A stretch of DNA of 64,000 nt, from positions 5,270,001-5,334,000 of the forward strand of contig NC_013131.1 of the NCBI RefSeq assembly GCF_000024025.1. The letters are read 5' to 3'. The DNA is from Catenulispora acidiphila DSM 44928 (GTDB taxonomy: Bacteria; Actinomycetota; Actinomycetes; Streptomycetales; Catenulisporaceae). Shown piece after piece: positions 1-7,273 of the stretch. Numbering within the stretch: the stretch's first letter is position 1; each line of letters begins with the position of its first letter. Under the pieces are notes generated by a model, which worked only from the letters and a program-made list of their open reading frames with translations, was not told the DNA's origin and did not search any database. The translations under genes and the position numbers were made by a program.

Positions 1-1
1 A

Positions 2-32
2 GCCGCCTCAAGCCCTCTTGGCTTCAGGCGGC
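2..32 (-). terminator. Intrinsic terminator overlapping the end of the GGDEF-EAL gene
   Basis: The arms GCCGCCT (2-8) and AGGCGGC (26-32) pair, followed inside by AAGCC/GGCTT with one mismatch, closing a 5-nt loop. The hairpin includes the stop codon of the leftward gene (24-26). No T tract follows, which is common in actinobacteria. Confidence 0.6.
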
Positions 33-1733
33 CAGCGGCGCCCCGCGCGCCAGCAGGTCCAGGATTCCGGCGGCCGGCAGCGCCCGGGAGAACAGCCAGC
101 CCTGCCCGGTGTCGACTCCGAGGCGGCGCACCGTCTCCAGCTGCCCGGCGGTCTCCACACCCTCGGCGGTCACTGTCAGGCCCAGGGCGTGTCCGAGCGC
201 GGTGACCGTGGCGATGATCTGCTCGTCGGCGCCGCACGGACCCGTCGTACCGGCTGCGCCCGCGGCCGCGCCGACCGCGCCTGCTGAGGCGAGTCCGGCG
301 ACGAACGTGCCGTCGATCTTCAGGATGTGCACCGGCAGCCGCCGCAGATGCGAGAGGTTCGAATAGCCGGTCCCGAAGTCGTCGACGGCGATCGCCACGC
401 CCTTGTCGGCCAGCGCCCGCAGCGTCGCCTGCGCCGCGTCGTCGCCGGGCAGCAGCGCCGACTCGGTGATCTCCAGCCGCAGCCGCTGCGGCGCCAGCCC
501 GGACTCGGCGAGCGCCGAGAGCACGTGCCCCATCAGCCGCGGGTCCCGGCACTGGCGCACCGCGACGTTCACCGACACCGGCGGCGCCGGCTGCCCCGGC
601 GCGTCCGGCCACGTCGCCGCCGCCTGGCACGCCTCGGACAGGATGCGCCGGCCCAGCTCCACGATCAGCCCGGAGTCCTCGGCCAGCGAGATGAACCGGT
701 CCGGCGGCACGATCCCGAACCGCGGATGCCGCCAGCGCACCAGCGCCTCCACGCCGGTCACGGCGCCGTCGGACAGCGACACGATCGGCTGGTACTCGCA
801 GTAGAACTGCCCGGACTCCACCGCCGCCGGCAGGTCCGCCGCCAGCCGGTACCGGGCCACGTCCGCCCCGGCGCGCTCGGCGTCGAACAGCGTCCACCGG
901 TCCCGGCCCTCGCCCTTGGCCCAGTACAGCGCCAGATCCGCCGCGCGCAGCAGGTCCTCCGGCGCCGAGGCCGCCGCCAGGGCCTCGACCGCGCCGATCG
1001 AGGCGGTGACCGTCAGGTCTCTGCCCTCCACGCGCAGCGGGTCCCGCAGCGCCGCCAGCACCCGCTCGGCGACCCGCTCCACGATGGGACGGCTTGAGGC
1101 CGAGCGGCGCGGCGCCTCAGCACCCTGCGGTGCCGCCGGGTCGCCGGACGTCCCGGAACCTGAGCTTGAGCCAGGGCCAGGGCCAGGGCCGGAGCTGGCA
1201 GCAGTGCCGTTGCTGCCGTTGCTCCCGTTGCCTGTGGCCGCCGCTGCGGCCGTGCCCGCGCCGTGGTCGCCGTAGTCGACCAGCACCGCGAACTCATCAC
1301 CCCCGGTGCGCGCCAGCAGATGCCCGCCGGGCTCCAGCACCGCCCGCAGCCGGGTCGCCACCGCCGCCAGGAACCGGTCCCCGGCGCCGAACCCCAGCAG
1401 GGCGTTGATCTGCCGGAACCCGTCCAGGTCCAGGCTGCACAAACCGATCCGCTGCCCCGGCCGGGCCCGCGGGCCGGTGCGCGCCTCCAGCCACCGGCCC
1501 AGCATCGCCCGGTTCGGCAGCCCCGTGAGCTCGTCCGACCACGGCGCGGAAGAGCGCGGCGCGGCCGCTTCGGCATGCGCCGTGGACGAATTCTGACCGG
1601 ACACCGCGACCACCTCCATCGCGGACCAGGACGTCTGTTTGGCCTGACCCGCATCGCCGCCTGCCTGCACGGCTTCCGAACGACTACCGAGCGCGATCAT
1701 AGGACCATCCGGGGGCGCTGTGACGGCGCACAC
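24..1733 (-). CDS. GGDEF-EAL cyclic-di-GMP turnover protein
   Basis: A 569-aa protein with a diguanylate cyclase domain followed by a c-di-GMP phosphodiesterase domain. The GGDEF signature is intact near residue 148 (TGGDEFAVL). The EAL domain begins near residue 329 (VEALVRW) and keeps its usual catalytic set: the Asn in SVNVAV, the Glu in LEITES, DDFGTGYS, LKID and TAEGVET. Both activities are therefore possible. A Gly/Ser/Ala/Pro-rich insert of about 60 residues interrupts the second half of the GGDEF domain. No membrane segment or other sensor domain is visible, so it is probably cytoplasmic with an N-terminal tail of about 70 residues. The start is uncertain: GTG at 1733, or ATG at 1700 or 1619, none with a convincing ribosome-binding site. 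Its terminator overlaps the stop. Confidence 0.88.
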   Translation of the reverse strand: MCAVTAPPDGPMIALGSRSEAVQAGGDAGQAKQTSWSAMEVVAVSGQNSSTAHAEAAAPRSSAPWSDELTGLPNRAMLGRWLEARTGPRARPGQRIGLCSLDLDGFRQINALLGFGAGDRFLAAVATRLRAVLEPGGHLLARTGGDEFAVLVDYGDHGAGTAAAAATGNGSNGSNGTAASSGPGPGPGSSSGSGTSGDPAAPQGAEAPRRSASSRPIVERVAERVLAALRDPLRVEGRDLTVTASIGAVEALAAASAPEDLLRAADLALYWAKGEGRDRWTLFDAERAGADVARYRLAADLPAAVESGQFYCEYQPIVSLSDGAVTGVEALVRWRHPRFGIVPPDRFISLAEDSGLIVELGRRILSEACQAAATWPDAPGQPAPPVSVNVAVRQCRDPRLMGHVLSALAESGLAPQRLRLEITESALLPGDDAAQATLRALADKGVAIAVDDFGTGYSNLSHLRRLPVHILKIDGTFVAGLASAGAVGAAAGAAGTTGPCGADEQIIATVTALGHALGLTVTAEGVETAGQLETVRRLGVDTGQGWLFSRALPAAGILDLLARGAPLAA

Positions 1734-1906
1734 ACTCCCGGATCACCTGATCGTGGCCGTACTGTCACACTCCCACCGCACACTTCACGCCCGCGCCGCA
1801 CCCTCGGCGCGCGCCGGTGGCGCCACAGGGCCACCGCGACGCCGGCGCGTCGGCACCGGACGGCCGCCGGGCCGCGCCCGGCGGCCCTCGGGCAGAATCA
1901 AACGCT

Positions 1907-2401
1907 GTGCAGATCATCATTCGCGAAGCCCTTCCGGCCGAGTTGGCCGCCGCCGGCGAGTTGACCGCCGCCGTGTACCGAGACGAGTCCCTGGCCGAGG
2001 CGGCCTATCTGCCGCGGCTGGCCGACGCCGCGGCCCGGCACGCCGCCGACGGCGCGTGGCAGCTGATCGCCGTGGACGAGGCCGGCCGGCTGCTGGGCGC
2101 CGCGGTGTACACCGTCGCCGGCAGCGAGTTCGCCGACATCGCCGCGGGCACCGAGGCCGAGCTGCGGATGCTGGCCACCGCCGGCTCCGCACGCGGCCTG
2201 GGCGTCGGCGCGGCGCTGGTGCAGGACTGCGTGCGCCGCTCCCGCCAGGAGAGGCGGCCGGCGCTGGTGTTGTCGACGAAGCCGGAGATGACCGCCGCGC
2301 AGCGCCTGTACGCGCGCCTGGGGTTCTCGCGGACCCCGGAGCGGGACTGGGAGTACGCGCCCGGCAAGGGTCTGCTGACCTTCCGCCTGGTCACCGATTG
2401 A
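1907..2401 (+). CDS. GNAT-family N-acetyltransferase
   Basis: A 164-aa single-domain acetyltransferase of the GNAT fold. It shows the acetyl-CoA binding stretch around LRMLATAGSARGLGVGAAL (motif A, with the RGLGVG loop) and the C-terminal LYARLGFSRTPERD motif typical of the family. The GTG at 1907 is preferred because the protein then begins directly with the first beta strand (VQIIIREALP); reading further upstream adds only Pro/Gly/Arg-rich sequence. It is transcribed away from the GGDEF-EAL gene and ends just before the trpS promoter. The substrate cannot be inferred. Confidence 0.85.
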   Translation: MQIIIREALPAELAAAGELTAAVYRDESLAEAAYLPRLADAAARHAADGAWQLIAVDEAGRLLGAAVYTVAGSEFADIAAGTEAELRMLATAGSARGLGVGAALVQDCVRRSRQERRPALVLSTKPEMTAAQRLYARLGFSRTPERDWEYAPGKGLLTFRLVTD

Positions 2402-2421
2402 GTCCGGCATGCCTGCCCTGA

Positions 2422-2433
2422 TATCCTGATCGC
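2422..2433 (+). promoter_or_regulatory. Probable trpS promoter -10 box (TATCCT)
   Basis: TATCCT at 2422-2427 lies 7 bp upstream of the GTG at 2434. A transcript starting about 7 bp after the box would begin on that GTG, making the leader peptide mRNA leaderless. No clear -35 box is seen. Confidence 0.5.
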
Positions 2434-2472
2434 GTGAAGAGCTTCATGTGTGCCAGCTGGCGGCCGTCCTAG
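2434..2472 (+). CDS. trpS leader peptide with Trp-Arg-Pro motif
   Basis: A 12-codon open reading frame, VKSFMCASWRPS followed by TAG, carries a single Trp codon (2458-2460) inside Trp-Arg-Pro. It is followed by an attenuator hairpin and then by a TrpRS gene. Ribosome-mediated attenuation through such a leader has been described for the auxiliary, indolmycin-resistant TrpRS of Streptomyces coelicolor (from memory); the arrangement here matches it. The ORF may start at the GTG 2434 (leaderless) or at the internal ATG 2446. The last codons (CGGCCGTCC TAG GACGG) can themselves fold and can pair with the terminator arm, so a ribosome stalled at the Trp codon would change folding. Confidence 0.75.
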   Translation: MKSFMCASWRPS

Positions 2473-2500
2473 GACGGTTGTTCAGCCACACGCTGCCGAC

Positions 2501-2535
2501 AGGCCGTCCGAGTTTCCGGACGGCCTTCGTTGTTC
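2501..2535 (+). terminator. Attenuator (intrinsic terminator) in the trpS leader
   Basis: A perfect 9-10 bp stem: AGGCCGTCCG (2501-2510) and CGGACGGCCT (2517-2526) with the loop AGTTTC, followed by a T-rich tract (TTCGTTGTTC). The left arm shares CCGTCC with the end of the leader peptide ORF, which also has the complementary GGACGG at 2472-2477, so mutually exclusive pairings are available. Confidence 0.8.
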
Positions 2536-2621
2536 CCGCCCCCGCGCGGGGATCGGGCGGTCCGGACGCCGACGGCGACCGAATCGCCCGACCCTGTGAG
2601 AATCCCGCGAGGAGAACAACG

Positions 2622-3785
2622 ATGAGCATCACTGTTGACGTACCCACCAATCCCGCCGACCAGCCGCGTGTTTTTCCCTCTGGTCCAGCGGACGACACGC
2701 ACTTCAGCGGTGCGGCCACCGTGCAGCAGAGCGCGCTGGAGGGCGCACTGGAGAGCGCGGCGTTCCTGACCGAAGCCGAGCTCACCGCGCAGCTGGTCGG
2801 CGACGCCCGCCAGATCCGGGTCCTCACCGGCGACCGCCCCACCGGCCCGCTGCACCTGGGCCACTACCTGGGCTCGCTGCGCAACCGGGTCCGGCTGCAG
2901 GACGCCGGCGCCGACATGTTCGTGCTGGTCGCCGACTACCAGGTCATCACCGACCGCGACGCCTCGTCCTCGATCGCCGACTTCGCCCTGGGCCTGGTCG
3001 CCGACTACCTGGCCGTCGGCCTGGACCCGGCCCGCAGCACCGTGTTCGCGCACTCGGCCGTCCCGGCCGTGAACCAGCTGCTGCTGCCGCTGATGTCCCT
3101 GATCTCCGTCCCGGAGCTGGAGCGCAACCCCACCACCAAGGCCGAAGCCGCCGCTTCCGGCCGTCCCGCGCTGTCGGCACTGATGCTCACCTACCCGGTG
3201 CACCAGGCCGCCGACATCCTGTTCTGCCGCTCCGATCTGGTCCCGGTCGGCAAGGACCAGCTGCCGCACCTGGAGGTGGCCCGCACCGTCGCGCGCCGGT
3301 TCAACACCCGCTACGCCCCGGTGTTCACCGAACCCAGGGCCCTGATCTCCGACGCCCCGTCGGTCCTGGGCAGCGACGGCCACAAGATGAGCAAAAGCCA
3401 CAGCAACACCATCCCTCTCCAGGCCACCGCCGACCAGACCGCGGCGCTCATCAAGGGCTTCAAAACCGACACCGACCGGCACATCGCCTTCGATCCCGAG
3501 CACCGCCCCGAGGTGTCGAACCTGCTGCTGATCACCGCCCTGTGCCGCGGCGAGGACCCGGTCCAGGTCGCCGAGCAGATCGGCGCCGGCGGCGCCTCGG
3601 CACTGAAACGCGCCGCCACCGAAGCCGTCAACGAGCACCTGGCACCGATCCGCGCGCGCCGCCTGGAGCTGGCGGCCGAGCGCGGATACCTCTCGGCGAT
3701 CCTGCGGCGCGGCGCCGAGCGGGCGACGGCGGAGGCCGAGGCGACGCTGACGCGGGTGCGGGAGGCGATGGGGATGGCGTATTGA
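2622..3785 (+). CDS. trpS: Tryptophanyl-tRNA synthetase, auxiliary type
   Basis: A 387-aa class I aminoacyl-tRNA synthetase that charges tRNA(Trp) in the cytoplasm. The HIGH-like motif is HLGH in GPLHLGHYLG and the KMSKS loop is intact in DGHKMSKSHSN. An N-terminal extension of about 60 residues precedes the catalytic core. The RPTGPLHLGHYLGSLRNRV style of the active site resembles the auxiliary, indolmycin-resistant TrpRS of Streptomyces more than the housekeeping actinobacterial enzyme; this is a family-level impression. The ATG at 2622 is chosen for the GGAG just upstream and because it lies after the attenuator. The gene sits alone behind a Trp leader, so it is probably induced by low charged tRNA(Trp). 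No tryptophan-pathway antibiotic genes are nearby. Confidence 0.92.
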   Translation: MSITVDVPTNPADQPRVFPSGPADDTHFSGAATVQQSALEGALESAAFLTEAELTAQLVGDARQIRVLTGDRPTGPLHLGHYLGSLRNRVRLQDAGADMFVLVADYQVITDRDASSSIADFALGLVADYLAVGLDPARSTVFAHSAVPAVNQLLLPLMSLISVPELERNPTTKAEAAASGRPALSALMLTYPVHQAADILFCRSDLVPVGKDQLPHLEVARTVARRFNTRYAPVFTEPRALISDAPSVLGSDGHKMSKSHSNTIPLQATADQTAALIKGFKTDTDRHIAFDPEHRPEVSNLLLITALCRGEDPVQVAEQIGAGGASALKRAATEAVNEHLAPIRARRLELAAERGYLSAILRRGAERATAEAEATLTRVREAMGMAY

Positions 3786-3965
3786 AGGGGACTGGCTGCT
3801 GACTGGGGGCAGCCGGGCCGGGTCTTCGGGCGGCGGGTCTTCGGGATCAGCTTCCTGCGAACCCGGTTTCCTTCAGCCAGCCGCGACCTGTCCCACCCGG
3901 CTTTCACTCGAACCCATGTTCCTTTCCCGGGTCCCCCGCACGCCCCGCCTGGCAGGCGACCCACC

Positions 3966-4589
3966 ATGCCCGGTGCCAGCATCGGAGCCATGAGATTTCG
4001 GCGCGCCGCCTCCTCCGGCACCGCACCCGCCGCCACCGCTGCTGCGCCTGTCGCGCCCGCGCCCGCGTCCGCTCCCGCACCGGCGCCTGCTGCCGCGCCC
4101 GCCGGTGACCGCCGGGACCTGAAGCGGCGCGTGATCTCGATCGTGCTGGTGCTGATCGCCCTGGTCCTGGTCTACCTCGCGGCCTCGGCGTACATCCCGC
4201 GGTGGTGGTCGCACCGCATGGGCGACGCCATCGACGGACAGTTGTCCACCGGCGCGCTGCTGGGCGTGTGCTTCGGCATCGTGTTCACGATCCTGCCGCT
4301 GGGCCTGCTGTGGCTCACCATGCGCCGCCCGATGCGCTGGAAGACCAGAGCCCTGTGGCTGGCGCTCGCGGTGATCCTGGCCGCCCCGAACCTGATGACC
4401 CTGGGCGTCGCGATCGGCGGCGGCGGAGGCGCGCACGCCGGCCAGCGCACCATGGACGTGCAGGCGCCGATGTTCCGCGGCGCCACCGCCATCGGGACGC
4501 TGATCGCGATCGTGGTGTTCATCGCACTGATCGTCGTCTACCGGCGGCGCGCGCCCAAGGCACCCAGGGCGCCTCAGGCGGCGACGTAA
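3966..4589 (+). CDS. Four-helix membrane protein, unknown function
   Basis: A 207-aa protein not recognised beyond its topology. An Ala/Pro-rich cytoplasmic-looking N-terminus (residues 1-50) precedes four hydrophobic segments: one starting at ISIVLVLIALVLVYLA, a second around ALLGVCFGIVFTILPLGLLW, a third around LWLALAVILAAPNLMTLGVA and a fourth around ATAIGTLIAIVVFIALIVV, ending in an Arg/Lys-rich tail. A Gly-rich loop separates helices 3 and 4. ATG 3990 is an alternative start. The 3' end overlaps the convergent VOC gene by 16 bp. Confidence 0.7.
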   Translation: MPGASIGAMRFRRAASSGTAPAATAAAPVAPAPASAPAPAPAAAPAGDRRDLKRRVISIVLVLIALVLVYLAASAYIPRWWSHRMGDAIDGQLSTGALLGVCFGIVFTILPLGLLWLTMRRPMRWKTRALWLALAVILAAPNLMTLGVAIGGGGGAHAGQRTMDVQAPMFRGATAIGTLIAIVVFIALIVVYRRRAPKAPRAPQAAT

Positions 4590-4975
4590 GGGCTGTAGAA
4601 CAGCTCCAGCTGGATCCCGTCGGGGTCCTCGAAGCTCACGAACTGCCCCATGTCGGTGTCCCGCACTGGCGAGTGCTTCACGCCGAGCTCTTCGAACTTC
4701 GCGATCCACGCGGTCAGATCCTCAGCCGTCCCGACCCCGAATCCGAAGTGGTCCAGCCCGGTGGTGGCGTAGTCGAACTCCTCGCCGGAGTTGCCGTCGT
4801 GCTGCTGGAACGACACGCACATCCCGTTCGGATGCAGCATGATCGTCTGCCGCCAGGCGTCCCGGTCGGTGACGGCCAGGGTCTTGAACCCCAGCACGTC
4901 GGTGTAGAAGGTGACGCTGGCGTCCCGGTCCCGCACCGAGAACGACACGTGCGACCAGCCGGACAGCTCGGGCAT
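4574..4975 (-). CDS. VOC-superfamily protein (glyoxalase/dioxygenase fold)
   Basis: A 133-aa protein with the paired beta-alpha-beta-beta-beta modules of the vicinal oxygen chelate fold: N-terminal WSHVSFSVRDRDASVTFYTDVLG and C-terminal GLDHFGFGV ... FEDPDGIQLELFY. His in SHVSF, His in LDHFG and Glu in LELFY are the usual metal-ligand positions. The substrate is not predictable; members include glyoxalases, resistance proteins and ring-cleavage enzymes. The ATG at 4975 places the fold start directly after the initiator. It lies downstream of, and in the same direction as, the AhpD-like gene. Confidence 0.85.
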   Translation of the reverse strand: MPELSGWSHVSFSVRDRDASVTFYTDVLGFKTLAVTDRDAWRQTIMLHPNGMCVSFQQHDGNSGEEFDYATTGLDHFGFGVGTAEDLTAWIAKFEELGVKHSPVRDTDMGQFVSFEDPDGIQLELFYSPYVAA

Positions 4976-5097
4976 ACGGCACTCCTGAAGGCTCAGCGGG
5001 TTCTCAGTACGGTGATCCACCGCCGCACGCTACCGCACGCCACCGCGCTGGGCACCCGGCCTGGCGCCCGCCCGACCTCCCCGACCTCTCAGCGCCC

Positions 5098-5127
5098 TTA
5101 CTAAGCCCTTACCAAGCTTTACCAAGC
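5098..5127. repeat. Three tandem copies of TTAC(T/C)AAGC over a stop codon
   Basis: TTACTAAGC (5098-5106), TTACCAAGC (5109-5117) and TTACCAAGC (5119-5127). Read on the minus strand each gives GCTT(A/G)GTAA, so the end of the AhpD-like gene has been copied with its stop codon. Confidence 0.7.
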
Positions 5128-5571
5128 CTGCCCGGCGACCTGCCGCGTGGTGTGGTTGAGCCGGTTGAACAGGTTCGTCAGCGCCACCATCATCACGATC
5201 GCCGCCAGCTGCTTCTCGTCGAAGAACTGCGCCGCCCCGTCCCACACCGCGTCGCTGACGCCCTCGGGGTTGTCCGCCAGCCGCGTCGCCGCCTCGGCGA
5301 GGGCCAGCGCCGCCTTCTCCTCCTCGGTGAAGAACGGCGCGTCGTGCCACACCGCCACCAGCCCGATGCGCTCCTCGGACTCCTTCATCCGCCGCATGTT
5401 CCCCATCCCGGAGAACACACACGGCGCACACCCGTTGATCTGGCTGGCCCGCAGATGCACCAGCTCCAGGACCGCCGGCTCAACACCCCCGCTGTTCACA
5501 GCCTTGTACAGCTGCTGAATCGCGCCACTCGCGTCGAGGATGACAGCCGGGTTCTGGATACGAGCTTCCAC
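5119..5571 (-). CDS. AhpD-like carboxymuconolactone decarboxylase family protein
   Basis: A 150-aa all-helical protein of the CMD/AhpD family. The redox CxxC is present in NGCAPCVFSGMGN, followed by the ERIGLVAVWHD helix and FFTEEEKAALALAEA, which are typical of small actinobacterial alkylhydroperoxidase-like proteins. It probably reduces peroxides or a related electrophile in the cytoplasm. The GTG at 5571 has GGGAG 7 nt upstream. A 7+7 bp dyad lies 22 bp upstream of the start. The stop region is tandemly repeated. The VOC gene follows in the same direction about 140 bp away and may be co-transcribed. Confidence 0.86.
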   Translation of the reverse strand: MEARIQNPAVILDASGAIQQLYKAVNSGGVEPAVLELVHLRASQINGCAPCVFSGMGNMRRMKESEERIGLVAVWHDAPFFTEEEKAALALAEAATRLADNPEGVSDAVWDGAAQFFDEKQLAAIVMMVALTNLFNRLNHTTRQVAGQAW

Positions 5572-5592
5572 TTCAGTACTCCCTGTATGAGT

Positions 5593-5609
5593 CGAAACAC
5601 ACTGTTTCG
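5593..5609. promoter_or_regulatory. Dyad CGAAACA-3-TGTTTCG, probable operator
   Basis: A perfect 7-bp inverted repeat with a 3-bp spacer, 22 bp upstream of the AhpD-like gene start. The size and position suit a TetR/MarR-type repressor. No regulator gene is adjacent, so the binding protein is unknown. Confidence 0.5.
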
Positions 5610-5722
5610 TAGAGGTTGGACCGCGTTGGTCCTTCGCCTCTCTGACTCCCGGGCACCAGGGAATGTGACAGTGCCGGATGTGACCTGAGTCACACCCGGC
5701 ACCGAGAACGCCAACACCGCTT

Positions 5723-7069
5723 CTAACTGCCCTGCCAGACCGTCACATCCACCACCGCATAGGGATTGGCATCAGTACTGGAGGGCATCCGCCGCACCGT
5801 CACCAGCACCAGATGCCCGGTATCGGTGGTGATACAGAAACTGCTGCCCACCGCTATCTGCGACAGCAGCACATCATGCTGATAGCGGGTGTCATTCAGA
5901 CACGACGTGAAGGACCCGGTATCGGTCGCAGCCAGGATCGCCACCCGGCTGGCATAGAAACGCCCGTCGACAAAACTCCCGGCGAAGAACCCCATCGTGT
6001 CCGTGCCATCAGCCGTCCCAGCAGCCGGATGATACGGATCGGTGAGGAAGTTGACGCTGTACCCCGACGCCAACTGTATGCCGACATACGCACCAAGCAC
6101 CGTGCCAGGCACAACAGTCGACGACGTCGACCCGGACGTGGCACCCCCACTCTCCGACCCCGACCCGGTCGGATCCGACCCGGCACCACTCGGCGTCCCC
6201 GTCGGACCCGAAGACACCCCACCAGACCCCGACGCCGACGGCGACAACGCCACCGTGTGCGACGACCGCGACGGAGAACCGGCGACCGGCGGAATCGACG
6301 CGGCACTGGTGGTGGACGACGGCTTGGAGTTCAGAGCATGATCGCCGAACGCACCCACACCCACGCCCACCGCGAACAGCAGCACCGGGATGCCGATGCG
6401 CGCCAGCATGCTCTTCTTCGGCGGCTGGCCAGTAGTGTCGGCGCGCGCCGGGGGGTGGTCTGACGCCGCCACGACCTGACTCAGGGCTGATGTCTCAGCG
6501 ATCGACTTCGCACTGCCCAACTCATCCGCATCGCCGGCGCGCGCCGCGACCTGCGCGGAGCCTGCACCGTCCTGAGCTTCTGCCGCTTCGCCGACTAACT
6601 CTGCTTCTGCTGCTGCCTCTGCACTCGCATCTTCGGCGCCCGCGACCTCGGCAGCCTCCGTCTCGGAATCCGCATCCCCATCCTCGAGGTCCTCGGTCTC
6701 GGGCTCGTCAGCTACTTCCGCCTCGCCCTCGCCGGCGTGCTCGGTGCTCTCCGTCACCATCGGTGTGATGATCGAAGGCTCCGGCGGCGCAGGCGTCTCC
6801 GTGTCCCCGTCCCCGCTCCCGTCCTCCTCAGCGAGGTCGGCAATCTGTCCCCAGTACTCCCGCCAGGCCTCGACGTCCCCTTCCCACGCTTCGACCAGCG
6901 CCAGCGTCACCTCGCGCGTCGGCAGGTGCTCACCCGCGAGCGCCGTGTCGATCTGCTGGGCCGTGAGCCCGGTGCGTTCCCCCAGTTCCTCACCGTCCGG
7001 TCCCTCTGCGAAGTCCCGGAGCTCTCGCAATCCCTGCGCCAGCACGGAAACCGCCGACGTCGACGACAC
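5723..7069 (-). CDS. Membrane-anchored protein with N-terminal HTH-like domain and extracytoplasmic C-terminal domain
   Basis: A 448-aa protein. Residues about 1-80 form a compact helical region (LAQGLRELRDFA, LGERTGLTAQQIDTAL) resembling the HTH domain of Streptomyces XRE-like proteins. An acidic Glu/Ala-rich stretch follows, then one transmembrane helix near 223-243 (starting at PVLLFAVGVGVGAFG), a Ser/Gly/Thr/Pro linker, and a C-terminal domain of about 120 residues with two Cys that could form a disulphide. The layout suggests a sensor linking outside and inside, as in anti-sigma-like or RodZ-like proteins, but no ligand is evident. The GTG at 7069 is preferred because GAGGGGAG precedes it. 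It is divergent from the GH27 gene. Confidence 0.75.
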   Translation of the reverse strand: MSSTSAVSVLAQGLRELRDFAEGPDGEELGERTGLTAQQIDTALAGEHLPTREVTLALVEAWEGDVEAWREYWGQIADLAEEDGSGDGDTETPAPPEPSIITPMVTESTEHAGEGEAEVADEPETEDLEDGDADSETEAAEVAGAEDASAEAAAEAELVGEAAEAQDGAGSAQVAARAGDADELGSAKSIAETSALSQVVAASDHPPARADTTGQPPKKSMLARIGIPVLLFAVGVGVGAFGDHALNSKPSSTTSAASIPPVAGSPSRSSHTVALSPSASGSGGVSSGPTGTPSGAGSDPTGSGSESGGATSGSTSSTVVPGTVLGAYVGIQLASGYSVNFLTDPYHPAAGTADGTDTMGFFAGSFVDGRFYASRVAILAATDTGSFTSCLNDTRYQHDVLLSQIAVGSSFCITTDTGHLVLVTVRRMPSSTDANPYAVVDVTVWQGS

Positions 7070-7193
7070 GCGCTCCCCTCCCCCTGCTCGTCCTATCCGT
7101 CGGTGCCCCACCCTAGTGCCGTGTGCCTCGGGCCACGACCCGGAATCAACGGCTGGACACCGGTGACCGGATCTGTGCGTATTCCCCGGAACC

Positions 7194-7222
7194 TTGACAC
7201 TTTCGAGCATCGGCAGTGTGCT
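7194..7222 (+). promoter_or_regulatory. Candidate promoter of the GH27 gene
   Basis: TTGACA at 7194-7199, a 17-bp spacer and TGTGCT at 7217-7222. The -35 is consensus and the -10 is weak. The GH27 ATG follows about 50 bp downstream with AAGGAGG at 7263-7269. Confidence 0.4.
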
Positions 7223-7273
7223 GATGCACGGCGTGCGCCCCGCAAATCTTTCAGGATCCAGCAAGGAGGCACC

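Noticed and set aside
2448-2621. Continuous frame joining the trpS leader region to the TrpRS gene
   Set aside because: It would read straight through the attenuator hairpin, and the ATG at 2622 has a proper ribosome-binding site; the 12-codon leader ORF in another frame explains the region better.
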